A stretch of 64,000 nucleotides of DNA from Malus domestica (GCF_042453785.1 NC_091677.1:34579001-34643000), one strand, 5' to 3'; shown: positions 34,624-46,758, counted from the stretch's first letter. The notes: generated from the letters alone by a model not told the origin. Numbers and translations: made by a program.

Positions 34624-35360
34624 AATGCCCCCACTTCAAGGCGCGTCGTATACATGTGCTTGTCACGTGTAGGAGATGTGTTTTGAAGTCCCTTAATGTA
34701 GATGTCGATCCAAGGGCCATCGAGGCTTGATATTGAACTGGGTTGGAGATTTCTTCAAGGACTGTTGAGACTTGATCTTGAATTGGGCTGGAAGTTTCTT
34801 CAAGGGCCGTTGAGGCTTGTTCTTGAACTTTGTTTGAAATTTCTTCAAGGGTCATTGAGGCTTGATCTTGAAGATTGAAATTGGACCACAAGGAGCTTCA
34901 CATGGTAGATGATCTTTGGCTTTGGTAGTGGATGAATTGGCACGTATTTTGCTGCGCTTGTTGACTTTCCACAACTTTGATCTTGAACTGGGTTAGAGGA
35001 TTTTCTGGTTTCCTCCAATTATTGACTTTCCACAAGCTTATTCTTGAACTGGGTTAGAGGATTTTCTGGTTTCCTCTAATTGTTGACTTTCCACAGCTTA
35101 TTCTTGAACTGGGTTGAAGGACTTTCTGGCTTCCTCCGATTGTTGACTTTCCACAGGTTATTCTTGAACTGGGTTGGAGGATTTTCTGGTTTCCTCCAAA
35201 GGTTTGAACTTACTCTTTTTTTATGTGGAGCTGGATTTGATTCAAGGTTGATGGACACTTAATTTTGAATCGTACTTGTGATTTCTTCAAGGGTCGTCGA
35301 TGCTTGATCTTGAATTGGGTTGGAAGCTTCTTCAAGGGCCGTTGAGGCTTGATCTTGAAG
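33950..35360. repeat. Dispersed CTTCAAGGGCCGTTGAGGCTTGATCTTGAA motif family
   Basis: Roughly a dozen copies of TTCAAGGGCCGT / GAGGCTTGATCTTGAA spread across the LTR and the post-LTR spacer. The two arms CTTCAAG and CTTGAAG make each copy a short imperfect hairpin. Confidence 0.7.
34955..35215. repeat. ~60-bp tandem repeat
   Basis: Four copies of a unit containing TTGACTTTCCACA and ACTGGGTTAGAGGATTTTCT. The frames open across it on both strands are repeat shadows. Confidence 0.85.
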
Positions 35361-35589
35361 GTTGATTCGAACACATGGAAAACAGGCACGAGGTGAATGT
35401 GATGGCCTGTTTCTTTGTTCAATCTTTCTAATTCACACCTAAGCAGTTTGGTCAACGGTATGATCTTCAGGAGTGGTAAGCGTTTCTTCCAGTTGGTGAC
35501 TTGATCTTTAAGGATTTGATTCAAGGGTGGTGAATCGGCAAATGCAGCTCACAACGCCTAGCGAGTCGACCCAAGAATTTGAGGGTCAA

Positions 35590-36350
35590 AACAAGTTCAC
35601 TAAACCCAGAGTGATTGCAACCCTGATGATATGAGATACTTTTGATTTTGAAGAAGTAGCAGATGAATCGGCACGTGCTTTGTTGTGCTTGTCTCCATAT
35701 GTTTCAACGTATCATTTTCCCTTGCCTTATCTGTTCTTTGGGCAGATGTGGTATCTTCTCTGGAAGCATAAGATGTTGAAACAATGGGTAATTCGAGAGC
35801 AGTGACAGGTAAGCAATCAGGGAAGGGTTCCAAGCAGTCGATTCCTGACTGGGAGTTTGAGTGGAGGTTCCGACATATTGCTTTCTTTATCCTTGTCTTT
35901 GCAGGTAAGAACAAGGACAAAGAAAAGGACATGAAGATTGCATGATATGAGATACTCTTGCTTTCTACCCTGATGATATGAGATACTTTTGCTTTTGGTG
36001 TCATTTGTTTGCAGAGGTATTCCCGGAGAGGAAGAAAACTGAGTATTTCAAGAGGCTCTGCTGGGAGTGTACTCTCGGAGGTGAGGAATAGTTAGGCATT
36101 TTGCCAGGTCTGCCTTGCTATGGACGATGAAGGTCGACATATATAGGAATTTCTCAACAACCAGTAGTGACACTATTCCTTTACTCTTGTCGGCAACCAT
36201 TGGGTAATTGAAACAGTAAGATTCATGCGTTTTTTACTTTGTCAGAAATCTTTGCCCGTGCTTTCTGCAAAGTTGAGGTTACGTGTGAAGGAAGTGGACA
36301 AGTCTGGAAAAGTCGATCTTTTGAAATTTGGAGATCGGCCCGTGGTTTTT
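35590..36350. other. Gypsy2 post-pol spacer, no gene
   Basis: Includes GATGATATGAGATACTTTTG three times and sequence similar to Gypsy1 9613-9760 (AGGCATTTTGCCAGGTCTGC and CTCTTGTCGGCAACC). No supported coding frame. Confidence 0.5.
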
Positions 36351-36359
36351 TAGCAGACC

Positions 36360-36557
36360 CGACTTTTGAGAAAGGATATCCCTTCGATTTCTGAGCAAGC
36401 GCCTTTTCGATTTTTGAACTGATGGCCTTGTCGCCTCTTCGATTTTTGAACAAACAGCCCGGCTTTTGAAATTCGGGGAAAGGTGCCTCTTTGCTTTCTG
36501 AACGACCACATTGCCTCTTCGATTTCTAAACAGGCCCTGTTGCCTCTTCTTTTTATA
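36360..36557 (+). promoter_or_regulatory. TTCGATTTTTGA motif cluster and TATA-like box upstream of the aORF1 copy
   Basis: Five variants of GCCTCTTCGATTTTTGAAC precede TTTTATAGAGG (36551-36561), itself 124 bp before the ATG at 36678. The same arrangement precedes aORF1 in Gypsy1. Interpreted as the antisense promoter. Confidence 0.5.
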
Positions 36558-36677
36558 GAGGCATGAATTGTGTTAAAAAACATACTTAGAGAGTTTCTAC
36601 CTGTTAGGAATTTCCCTCATTTTGTATTTTTAAGAATTTGACTTACACGACCTCTTCTTCTTTCATCATTTTTGCAA

Positions 36678-37294
36678 ATGGCTTGCCCATCTGATCGTCG
36701 TCTTGATTTGAATGTTGGGGAAGATGTTGATATGTCTTCTCCAGGCAACATATGACGCCCGTCCTTCTTATCCGCCAGCGGTCCTCTTACATTTTGGGAC
36801 TCTGTGATGAAGAATGACATAACCGCTACGGTGGTAGCTAGAAATCTTCTTACCCCTAAAGACAATAGGATCATTTCCAAGCGGTCTGATGAGCTGGCTG
36901 TTCAGGACTCTCTGGCTTTCAGTGTTCAGTGTGCGAGCTCTGCATCAAATATGGGCCAATGCTTTCTTGCTCGAACTCGTCAAGTCGAGTCACTGATGGC
37001 TGAGGTGGCGAGTCTTAAGCAAGAGATTAGAGAGCCTAAGCATGAAAACAGAGAGTTGCATATGCTTGCCAATAGTTACTCAACGAGCATGAAAAGAAAG
37101 CTCGACTAGCTGTAGGAATCTAAAGGTCGGATTCCGAGTGACCATCAGACATTTATGGCTTTACTCCAAAGGCATCTACTGCCTTCGTCCTCCAGAGCTC
37201 TACCAAGTGTTGAGGCTGCAAATAATCAACTTCTGGTGCCTCCCCCTTTGGAGCTTCGTCGAGTACTGAGGCGCCATCTGATCAACCTTTGTGA
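36678..37294 (+). pseudogene. Antisense ORF of Gypsy2 (aORF1 copy), broken
   Basis: Matches the Gypsy1 antisense ORF along its length: MACPSDRRLDLNVG, VVARNLLTPKDNRIISKRSD, a coiled coil from VESLMAEVASLKQEI, and a shorter proline-rich tail. One frame holds from 36678 with a TGA at the NIWRP tryptophan and two TAG codons near 37107-37115. A 1-nt frameshift near 37245 precedes the ancestral stop at 37292-37294. AATAAA follows at 37372-37377. Identity to Gypsy1 is roughly 70-75% in the conserved N-terminal block by eye, higher than expected for unconstrained DNA of elements this diverged. Confidence 0.65.
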
Positions 37295-37371
37295 AGGCTC
37301 CCTCCTATTTGCTCTATTTTTTTTTTGTCTCATGTAAAATGTACATTTATGTAAATTTTTAGAGAAATCAA

Positions 37372-37377
37372 TAAATG
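37372..37377 (+). terminator. Polyadenylation-type signal of the aORF1 copy
   Basis: AATAAA in ATCAATAAATGAGC, the counterpart of the signal at 10784 in Gypsy1. Confidence 0.45.
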
Positions 37378-37379
37378 AG

Positions 37380-38242
37380 CTTTATCTCATTTAGTGCTAT
37401 ATATATGTATATTTTTTTTTGTTGGTGCCTGAGCACCTTTTTTTAATTTTTTATATATATATATATAGCACCATTGTTTTATATATTATTTCTCTTCCTT
37501 TTGGTGCTGTACCACCCCTTCTTTTTCTGTCACATGGTGCCGTGCACCCTTCTTTTTTTAATTTTTTTTAATATATATATAGCACCATAGCTTTCCTTAG
37601 CAGACTTCCCAATCTCCATTTTTTATCTCTTGAACTCTGGGCATAAAAGGCTTTGGGTAGGGCTCGGTGAAAAAGAGGAAGTAGTTTTCCTGATCTTGCT
37701 CATGGGTTGGTGAACAAAGAGGAGGAGGAGGGTGGCAGTGAACTCAGCAACGAAATCATTCAATCTAAAAAAATACAACTAAAGCCGCATGTCCTTGTTT
37801 TTCCCCAAATATGCTGCTTGCAGGTTGTTAAAGCTTTTCCCAGCTTTAACAAAAGATTTATGTGCAGGCTGCTGCATGTGTGAGCATCATCATTCATTGC
37901 ATGTGCTCTGTAATGTTGATCATTTTTTTTTTTCAATTTCTGGTGTGTATAAGTAAGCCTTCCTGTAAGGCTTTTAGACAGGTATTCGATCCTTATTCCA
38001 TTCCCATCAGCTTGAGAGTTTTAACCTATCAAGTATAGTTCTGTCTATTTGCACCGAAGCTTGCTGCTTCATATTTGTGCATGTTCGCTTACTTCTCTGG
38101 ACACTACAACTGCACAACCATTTCACAGCCAATTGTGCAGCCACTGCATTCTCGCTACCTTTTGTGAAGCCTTTACTCTGTGAAGCCTATTCGCGTATAT
38201 ATATTTGCACGGCACTATCACCATGTTCGTGTATATAAAATA

Positions 38243-38296
<54 letters not shown>

Positions 38297-38730
38297 AAGG
38301 TGCACGGCACCATCACCATGTTCATATATATATATATATATAATGTCTATTTATATATAATATGTGTACCCCTCTGATTGATTTTTTTTTTTGTAGTGCT
38401 GGAGGATTGCACCGTCACTGCACAACCATTGCATAGCTGCTGCATTCTTGCTACCTGGGGTTTGTTGCAGTGCGTCATTTATCGCATGGTGTTGTGTAAA
38501 AGACTGCAACGGGGTTTCGCTGCCGTGTGGTGCTGTGCAAGAGACTGTAGAGGGACTTCGTTGTGTAATGCCTTTTGTTCACAATCTTTTTCCCTTGGTG
38601 GTGCGCTACCGTGTGGAGCTGTGCAATAGACTGCAGCGAGTTTATGCTGTGTAATGCCTTTTGGTCACAACTTTCCTCAGTGGTGACGTTGATGTGCCTC
38701 TTGCCGCCGCTTGGAATGACTGTCTTGTAA
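37380..38730. repeat. Repeat-rich spacer with (AT)24 microsatellite, no gene
   Basis: Contains TA-rich runs around 37400-37580, a (AT)24 run at 38247-38294, and short duplicated phrases (GTGTGGTGCTGTGCAA at 38524 and similar at 38610). Small frames here are chance. Confidence 0.6.
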
Positions 38731-41700
38731 TTGCCCTCTTTGCCGTATTGCTCAAGTTTTGTGGCTGATTTTTTTTTTTTTGAGGTCATGGTATTTTTTA
38801 AGTTCTTTAAGAGCAGCACCATCACCATTCTTGCGAAGGCAGGCGATTCGCAAGATAGAGGAACGACGTTAAAGCTCTACGAGCCACTGACTGGTCTTAA
38901 GACGCTTGCTCTTCCCGCAAAAGATAACTCCATGCTTATTAAGTCGTGGTCTTCCGAAGTATCTTGGGAGGTGGTAAATTCTGTTCAACCAGATACAAAG
39001 AATAAGGCGTGCATCTCGAGGATTCTTATCTTGAATCCTTCACACCATGCTGGTGACAATCATTCGACCTCGTTTAAGCTTCTTGGTGATCACATCCGCA
39101 GCGGAGCTATGGCTTGGAATGGTACTCTGTTGACTGTTGGAGAGGCCGTTTTTGATGAGTTTTATTGGGAGTGGCTTGAAGATGTCTTAAGCCGATCTAA
39201 AGATGTGCTTACTAACGTGGGCCTTTACCACGCTGTGTACGCATCTTTGTTTAGTTATGATCGTCATCCTTCTGTCATTCGTGCGTTCTTTGAGCGTTGG
39301 TGTTCAGTTACTAACACACTTCACACGGCGCAAGGGGAGATGTCAATTTCACTTTGGGATCTTCACAGGATAGGAGGCTTGCCGATCCAAGGTAAGTTTT
39401 ACGACGAGGTCGTTCCCAGCGCGGAGGAACTTTCTCTTTGCAATAGCCGAGGATTGCCTGCGAGTTGCCGTTGTTTGTTTTGGGCGTATCACAAGCTTCT
39501 CCAGGATGCTCAAGGTAAATTAGGCGTGAGGATTTCCTCGTGGATCCAATTTTGGTACTAGGAGGCCATGAGGTATAAGAAGCATTTGAAGAAAAGTAGC
39601 TGTAACAAGACCACTAGGCCAAAGGAAGACTCAGACCTGTCCGATGTTATTGGCTCAACCAGGCGCCGCTCTCTTGATAAGTTGAGAGCGTTTGAGGATC
39701 TTGGCATAGCATCAGAGCATGTGGATGAGTCTTACCTAGCTGCTTTTTTAGCTTGTTGGCTTTGTAAGTTTGTTTTCCCAGCATGCGACGTCAACTTAGT
39801 TTGTCCTGGAGTTTTCAAAGTCACTAGCAAAATGGCTGTAGGTGAGTCTTTTAGCCTTGCTATTCCGGTCTTAGCCAACATTCACAATGGCTTGAGCATT
39901 GTTTCGAACTTGGCAAGCACTGAAGATCGTGATGCGATGCTTCCTTACCACTATGTGTATGGTTGGTTGGGTGAATACTTTGGCACTCATTTTTCTTCGT
40001 TGACTCTAGACAAGTCAAGGCCTTCTTCATCGACTGCAGCCAAGCTGGGGCCTTTGATGACGAAGTATTCTGGCGTGTTCTCCGCGAAGAGCCTTGATGA
40101 TTTGCAGGTGCGAGCGCTGTTTAAAAGTTGTGAAGATTTGAGGATGGACCCCTTAGCGAGAGTTGGCTCGGTGCGGCGAGGCATCGTAAACAATTCGCAT
40201 CTTCGCTTCTCAGACTTGTGTTATCTTATAAGTCTTCATTCGGGGTTTGTTTCTTTACGGCAGGAAAATCGATGCATTGTTTAGCGATATAGTCCCCATC
40301 GTTTCAGCAGGCAATTTGGTTTTGTCCAAAACGTGCTAGGCAAGCTGAAGGAAAAGAACCAATCGGCATCTTTGCAAGCCGTGTATATGCATTAGGAGTC
40401 TTGTACCCGTGCATGTATAAATGCTGTTATCATGCTGCCAGCCAAGGACGAGTTCAAGAGTAATCCAATGACCCGTGTCTACGTACGTTGGTGGTCAAAG
40501 GTACATTATAAGAACTTGGGGATGGCACGTGGTACCAATTCTTCTCACTCAGGCAATGATATGTCGAGAGAGGGATGTTCTGTGGTTCCTATGCAACTAG
40601 TACCTCTTGATTGCGCGAGTGCGGCTCCCTTACAAGATTGACCTGTAGCTTTAGCTCCTTAACGCCCATGCTTGTCTCCTCGACATCCGGATGCTTTTGA
40701 AAAGGCAGGAGATGAAGTTGATTCGCACGAAGATGGATTTATTTTGCAGCAGCGTCAACAAGTTTCAAACAAGCAACCACTTGAAGGTGCTCAGGTTGAT
40801 AGCAATGTCAATTTTCGTCATAAGAAAGAAGTGTTTAGACCTCATCAATTCAATGACTGTGTGCTATTTGAGAGAGATGTATGTACTTCATTTTCTCTCG
40901 TGATTTCTTCTGCTTTCATCATTTTAGCTTTCGTTTCTAACATCTTTCTTTGTCTTCTTTAGGTTGGGCCTTCTTGTCCTTTTGATTTGGCAACTGCATA
41001 TGTTTATTCCTATACGGAGATGCTATTTGCAGGCGACCTACCTACAGACAGGGAGATCGGGGATCCGCCTGGTGTAGAGCTTGTTCCAAATCCCTCGAAC
41101 TTCCCGAGTTTTCCATGTGCAGGTGGAGGTATGCAAGAACCCATCATGCGTCCAACATCTTTGCTAGCTAGCTCTGAGATCTCTTTGAGAGGGCCAAACC
41201 TTAGCGGTACTGAACGACTCATCCATCGCATCAGTCTTGGTACGACAATGGATATCAAAAGCCATATTGAGGAGAGGATTTCTAAGTGCCCGTTAGAAAA
41301 CCTTACGTTGCTCAAGGAGGATTTGTCGAAGCTTGTTTCTGTGATTGACAACCTTAACGTTGATTCTTCATCCTTGAAGATCAAGATTGCCGAACTTATG
41401 GCCGCCTCGACTGAGTATTCTTCCTTGCGTGCTATTTCTTTTGAGAAGTTGAGTCCCGATGTTAAAGCCCACCAGTTAGCAATAATAAACTTGTCACTGG
41501 CTCAAGTTCGGTCTTCTCAGCAAGCTGCTTCGGGAGATTATCAAGTCACAGAGATTTCTTTAACTTCTGTCCAGGTGCGTCTAGATGCGTTGGTGCGAGA
41601 GCGAGAGCAGTTGGTAATCGAAGCATCGCAACTTGAAAGTGTTCTCGCGGAGCAGGGAACTACACTTTCTTAGTACCAAGAGGGGATTTCACGCCTAGAA

Positions 41701-41823
41701 CCAGAGAAAGACATGACTATGGAGTTGCCCATCTTGTCTCCCGCTGAGGTAGAGACTTTGAAAACTTTTGAAGGCTTGCTTAAAGATCGCCTTTGTAGTT
41801 TTAGGGACATAATTTTCAAGTAA
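38731..41823 (+). pseudogene. Antisense plant mobile domain (PMD) protein gene in Gypsy2, one intron, broken
   Basis: One frame runs from 38731 to a donor at 40879 (GTATGT) and from an acceptor at 40962 (TTTAG) in the same phase to a TAA at 41823. It is broken by stops at 39559, 40282, two near 40395 and 40640, one at 40659 and one at 41671. The N-terminal half has the PMD signature: FFERWCSVTNTLHTAQGEMS, ISLWDLHRIGGLPIQG, and later HYVYGWLGEYFGTHF with a PL/LGPLMTKYSG block. The second exon encodes a linker and a long coiled coil (PLENLTLLKEDLSKLVSVID, SLAQVRSSQQ, QVRLDALVREREQLVIEASQ). AATAAA at 41880-41885. PMD proteins (MAIN/MAIL family) occur as host genes and inside transposons; here the gene is antisense to pol and ends about 300 bp from the integrase stop. 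The start ATG could also be 38788. Confidence 0.7.
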
Positions 41824-42127
41824 TATCTTATGTTTTTTCTTGTAATAAGGCTTTGGATCCGACTCCTCCTTTTTAAAGAAATAAAGTATTTACATTTTTG
41901 AATTTGCTCTTCATTCTTCAAAGTGCTTTATTATTATTATTATTTAGATGATGTGACTGTACTTGAAGTTTTGACGTTTCAAGTTGCCTACATACCCTCA
42001 GTTGAGGAGGGATCAAGTCATAACGTAGTTTAAACGAGCGATGAATTTTTTTTTTGAGGTGATTTTGATGATGATTTTGCCGTACACAGTTTATGCTATT
42101 GCAGGCTAGGAGCGTGGAGCATTTATT

Positions 42128-43198
42128 TTAGGGGTAGTAGCGTTTCAAGAATCTTCCATTGATGGGGCCGATCTTTAAGCCGTCTTCTGCCATGATTAAG
42201 TAGGCGCCATTGGTGTAGACCTCTTGTATTACGTATGGTCCATCCCACTTTGATGTGAACTTGCTTTTTGTCTTGTGAGTTGTGATGATAGGCCTACGCA
42301 ATACGAGGAAGATATCTCTAGTTTGGAAAGAACGAGGGTGAACTTTTCTGTTGAAAGCCTTGGAGAGTCGCGCTTGATAACACTCCAAGTGCTGTTAAGC
42401 TTCGAGCCTTCTCTCATCCAGCGCTTTCAGTTCTTGAAGACGCAACTTCACATTCTCTTCGTCAGTCAAGCCTTCTTGTATAGCCACCCTTAGTGAAGGG
42501 ATTTGACTTTCGAGTGGTAGAATAGCTTTCACGCCATATACTAGAGAATAAGGCGTAGCTTGGGTAGGAGTCCTATGTGTTATCCTATATGCCCAAAGTG
42601 CTTCGCTTATTCTTTCGTGCCAGTCTCTCTTTGTTTGGCCGATCACTTTCTTCAGGAGGTTGCATAATGTTTTGTTGAATGCTTCTGCAAGACCATTGGC
42701 CGGAGCATGATACATGGAAGACTTGTGCTGTTTGAATTTGTATTTCTCGTAGAGCTCATCCACAAGTCGATTAGAGAACTGCTTTCCATTGTCAGTGATG
42801 ATGTAGCGAGGCACACCATATCGGTGGATGATATGCTCCTTGATGAAACGGACGGCAGCTTCCTTCTTGACTTCCCTTAGGGGTATAGCTTCAGCGCACT
42901 TGGAGAAGTAATATGTTGCAGCTAGGATGTAAGCTTCTCTTGCAGATGACTTTGGTGCAATTGACCCTACGATGTCAAATCCCCATACATTGAACGGCCA
43001 TGAAGCAACTGTAGGGTGTAATGGTTCAGGCGGTTGATGTATGAAGTTGGCGTGGAATTGGCAGGCTTGGCACATTTTGGCGTGTTCCAGATAATCCTTC
43101 ACCATGCTCGGCCAGTAGTAACCCATTCTTTTGAGCTGAAAATGTAGCTTTGGTCCAGACTGATGCGCCCCGCATACGCCTGAGTGTGTTTCTTCCAT
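42128..43198 (-). pseudogene. Gypsy2 integrase
   Basis: Zinc-binding part HSGVCGAHQSGPKLHFQ with CQACQFH, then the DDE core: WGFDIVG, ITDNGKQF and NGLAEAFNKT, all catalytic acids present. The C-terminal end (42128-42388) reads FTSKWDGPYVIQEVYTNGAY and NGRFLKRYYP, the standard end of Tat integrases, before the true stop. One stop at 42395-42397 divides the reading frame. No chromodomain. Confidence 0.9.
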
Positions 43199-43230
43199 GG
43201 CTTGATTGGCTTCTTCATCACCTAGACACC

Positions 43231-44325
43231 TTAGAAGTACTTCTTCAAAAGAGCGTCGGTAGAGTGTTCCTTTGTAGTAAAGAAAGCGAGGTGCTCGTCG
43301 ACATATTTCGGAACGATGTCTAGATCATCTGGAAGCTTTCCATGCTGCAGGTAGTCGATTAGTGGATGTCTCCACTCTTCAACATCGACTGGAAATACTG
43401 AGATGACATTTGTATCATCCAATAACATTTCAGTGACTAGCGGGATCACCCATATTTGGCAAATTGGCACGTTTGCAGTTTCCTCTTCTCCTAGCGTCAT
43501 ACTTGAGGCTAGGTTGGCAAGAGCGTCTGCCATTTGATTTTCTTTTCTTGGCACATGTTCTAGTGTCACAGTCTCGAACTTTTGTAGCAGTTGAGTTGCC
43601 AGCCGGAAGTATGGGACGAGATCATCTTTCCTCACCTCATATTCAGTTAAGAGTTGATTAATTATGAGCTTAGAGTCACCAAATACCTCAAGGGCTGTGA
43701 TTCCCATGTTGATCGCCATTTGGAGCCCGATGTTCAGTGCTTGGTATTTAGCAACGTCGTTGGAGCATAGTTCGCTTAGTTAGAAGGAATAAGGTAGTAT
43801 TTGCCTTTGCGGCGACATGAATATTACTCCTGCCCCCGCCCCGTCTGCTCGTGCAGATCCGTCAAAGAACATCGTCCATGTCGGGAAGATGTCGATGTGG
43901 AACACCTCTTCGTCAGGAAAGTTGTCCAAGATTTTCCAATCCGCTGGGATTGGATGATCGGCAAGGAAGTCTATTAGCGATTGTCCCTTGATGGCTTTAG
44001 CTGGGACGTAGATGATCTCGTATTGATTAAGAAGCAAAGCCCATTTAGCTAGTCGCCCTGTCAAGATTGGTTTGGACATGACCTATTTGACCGGGTCAGC
44101 TTTAGCAACCAGGTGAATCGTGTAAGCGTGCATGTAATGCATGAGCTTCTGGATGGCGAACATCAAGGTGAGGCACATCTTTTCTATTGGGGAGTAGTTC
44201 AACTCGGCGCCGGTGAGAGTTCAACAGAGGTAGTAGAGCGCGCCTTCTTTCTGGGATTCATTCTCTTGTGCCAAGAGTGCTCCAACTGAACTTTCCTAAG
44301 CAGCGATGTACAATATAAGAGGTTT
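43231..44325 (-). pseudogene. Gypsy2 RNase H and second RNase H domains
   Basis: A degenerate first RNase H (44080-44325, with GALLAQENESQKEGALYYL and ELNYSPIEKMCLTLMFAIQK) is followed by a connection (MSKPILTGRLAKWALLLNQY) and a second RNase H (TMFFDGSARADGAGAGVIF; then FGDSKLIINQ and ENQMADALANLAS). Stops at about 44298, 44222, 44084 and 43783 interrupt the frame. The duplicated RNase H supports Tat-lineage assignment. Confidence 0.85.
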
Positions 44326-45270
44326 TCAGGGCGCAGGCGCCCCCAGGACAGGTGGACTTGATATATACTTTTTTATGCTTTCAAAAGCATTGTGGCATGC
44401 TTCGTCCCATACGAACGGAACATCCTTCTTCATAAGTCGATTGAACGGTTGACAACGCTCTGCCAAGTTAAAGATGAAACGTCTAATGAAGGCTAGTCGT
44501 CCTTGTAGACTTTTCAGCTCGTTCAGGTTTCTTGGTTCAAGCATGCTTTGGATGGCCTTGATCTTTGATTGGTCCACTTCAATGCCACGGTGTTTGACAA
44601 TAAAGCCAAGGAACTTTCCCGAGGTGACGCCAAATGCACATTTTAACGGGTTCATCTTAAGGTTGTATCTTCGCAACCTTTTGAACACCATTCGCAAATC
44701 CTTCAAGTGGTCTGATATTTTCTTTGTCTTGACCACAACATCGTTTATGTAACATTCTACGTTTTTGTGTAGCATGTCGTTGAAGATTTTCTGCATTGCG
44801 CGTTGATATATGGCTCCAGCATTTTTTAGACCAAAGGGCATCACCTTGTAGCAGTAAATACCTTTTGGAGTGCGGAAGGTTGTTTGTTCCTCGTCTTCGA
44901 GAGCCATGCGAATTTGATTGTATCCAGAAGAGCCGTCCATGAATGACAGTGCTTCATGGCCAGTGGTTGCATCCACCATGATTTCAATGATTGGCAAGGG
45001 GAAGTCATCCTTCGGGCAAGCATCGTTGAGGTCCCGGAAGTCTACGCAAACACGTATTTATCCAGATTTCTTAAGGACAATGACGATGTTAGAGATCCAC
45101 TTGGGGTATTGCACATCTCGAATGAAGCCTACTTCGATTAGCTTGTCAATCTCAACCTCAATTTGTGGGATGAGCTCCGATCGATATCGCCTTTGAGTTT
45201 GCTTTATCGGTCGCGTTCCAGGATTGACTGCAAGATGATGCACATCGATGACAGGATCAAGGCCGGGCAT
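44326..45270 (-). pseudogene. Gypsy2 reverse transcriptase with altered active site
   Basis: RT motifs: VHHLAVNPGTRPIKQTQRRY, CVDFRDLNDACPKDDFPLPI, FMDGSSGYNQI, PFGLKNAGAIYQRAMQ, then CYINDVVVKT in place of the usual Y-x-D-D, and CAFGVTSGKFLGFIVKHRGI. The first catalytic aspartate is asparagine, so this copy would not polymerise DNA. A stop at 45058-45060 interrupts between the fingers and palm. Confidence 0.9.
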
Positions 45271-45369
45271 TTCCTTGTAGGTCCAAGCAAAGACGTCTTT
45301 GTACTCTAGTAACAGTTGGTAATACTTTTCTATCTCATCCGCACTTAGTAGTGCACTTACAAAGGTAGG

Positions 45370-46752
45370 CTATGACTCCTCTTTTGTGCCTAAGTTGAGC
45401 TCCTTGAGATCATTAACCATGGCTTGCCCCCCATCCTCAAGTTGTGGTGGTGCGGCAGTGACGTCTTCCTCGGGGATTTCGTCTTCTTTGTCTTCTTGGA
45501 TTGTGATGTGGAAGACGTCTTGGACTTCCTTTTCAGTGCCGTCCTTTCGGGCTTGTTGGTGTGAAGATTGGCCGGCGTGAATGATGGTGCGCCTTCTCAC
45601 TTTCAATGATCCAATTGTGTCAACCTCCAAGATTGCTTGGCGTTTCATCCTTGAAGGAATAGAGCTTCGAACATCATCTTTTCTTGCCAGACCGTCGAGC
45701 TTTTCTTCCTTTGGCGTTATTTCCCTCTTTCTAGAAGGCTTCTTGTTGTCTTCAAGTCTTTCCAAAGCTGACCATCGCGGAGGAGAGCTAGTTGTGTTGC
45801 TTCATTTTTTGGGTTTTGACAACCTTTCAAAAACAGAGCTTTGGGATGTTGGTGTGTTAAGCCTTTTGAAAACGAAGGTTTGGTCTTGACCACCAATACT
45901 ATCAAGTGCCGAAATTCTAGGCATTAAACGATTCATCCTATCGAAAACTGACGTCCGAGCAGCGGACTTAGGTTCCTCTTGATTTTGTTCGACGCTCACG
46001 CTGATGTGTTGAGTGCTAGCGTTTTTCGCTTTGCTTGAAATCTTCACAGGTGCATTTGGTGTGAAGCCGAGCCCAGCTTTGTTGTTGTTAACTCTGTAAC
46101 CATGCTCATTCAACTTCTTTTGAGTCTTGGTAAGGTTATGTTCTTTGTTGTTGACGGTGTTTGAAACCTTCTTTTCAGGATTCGAAGAGAAAGCGAAGTC
46201 GTACCCAGCTTTTGACATGAGCTTGTAGGCGTTTGGATCAAAACCTTCTTCGGTCCTCTTGGTTAGAAGAAAGCTTGGTTTTACCCCCTTTGGCAGAGTT
46301 TTTATGAAGCCTTGTGGTAGTCTTGCAATCTTTGCATCGCCTAGCTGTGTCAGAGGCAAAACTGCATTTGTCTTGAGTAACTTCACATTATCATTGTGCC
46401 ACTGTGTGTCAGCTTTGCTTGTTTCGGTTTCAAACGGGGATTGACCATTCTTTCTTCTTGACATCGCGATGTATCGGAATAAGGGTGTGTTCGATCCTTC
46501 TGATGGCGTCCTACTCTTTTCGGTTGTTGCAGGTTCAGCAGGCTCATCATTATTTTTGCTTAAAGATGGCACAGCTTGCCCTTTTTGCTTCTTGGGTATG
46601 GCTTGCCATTCCTGCCTTTTAGGTGCTGCTTTGCCTGTGGATTTGATGTTTTCTGGAAGAGCTTCGGGCAATGTGTCTTCATCCATGTAGAACTTAGCAT
46701 CCGCGAAGTGTGATTCAGCTTCTGTGAATGGCTTGGTGTCACCTTGGATCAC
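45370..46752 (-). pseudogene. Gypsy2 long linker region between protease and RT
   Basis: About 450 residues of basic, low-complexity sequence with no enzymatic fold I recognise. It holds spaced repeats of a short motif: RTSVFDRMNRL, FVFKRLNTP and QSSVFERLSK. The N-terminal part includes LFRYIAMSRRKNGQSPF and LPQGFIKTLPKGVKPSF, which I associate with large Tat/Ogre-like elements that carry an extended gag-pol linker. One stop near 45768 divides it. Confidence 0.6.
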
Positions 46753-46758
46753 CTTTAC

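Noticed and set aside
38123..38377. YIYIYI-type frames
   Set aside because: Translation of the (AT)24 microsatellite.
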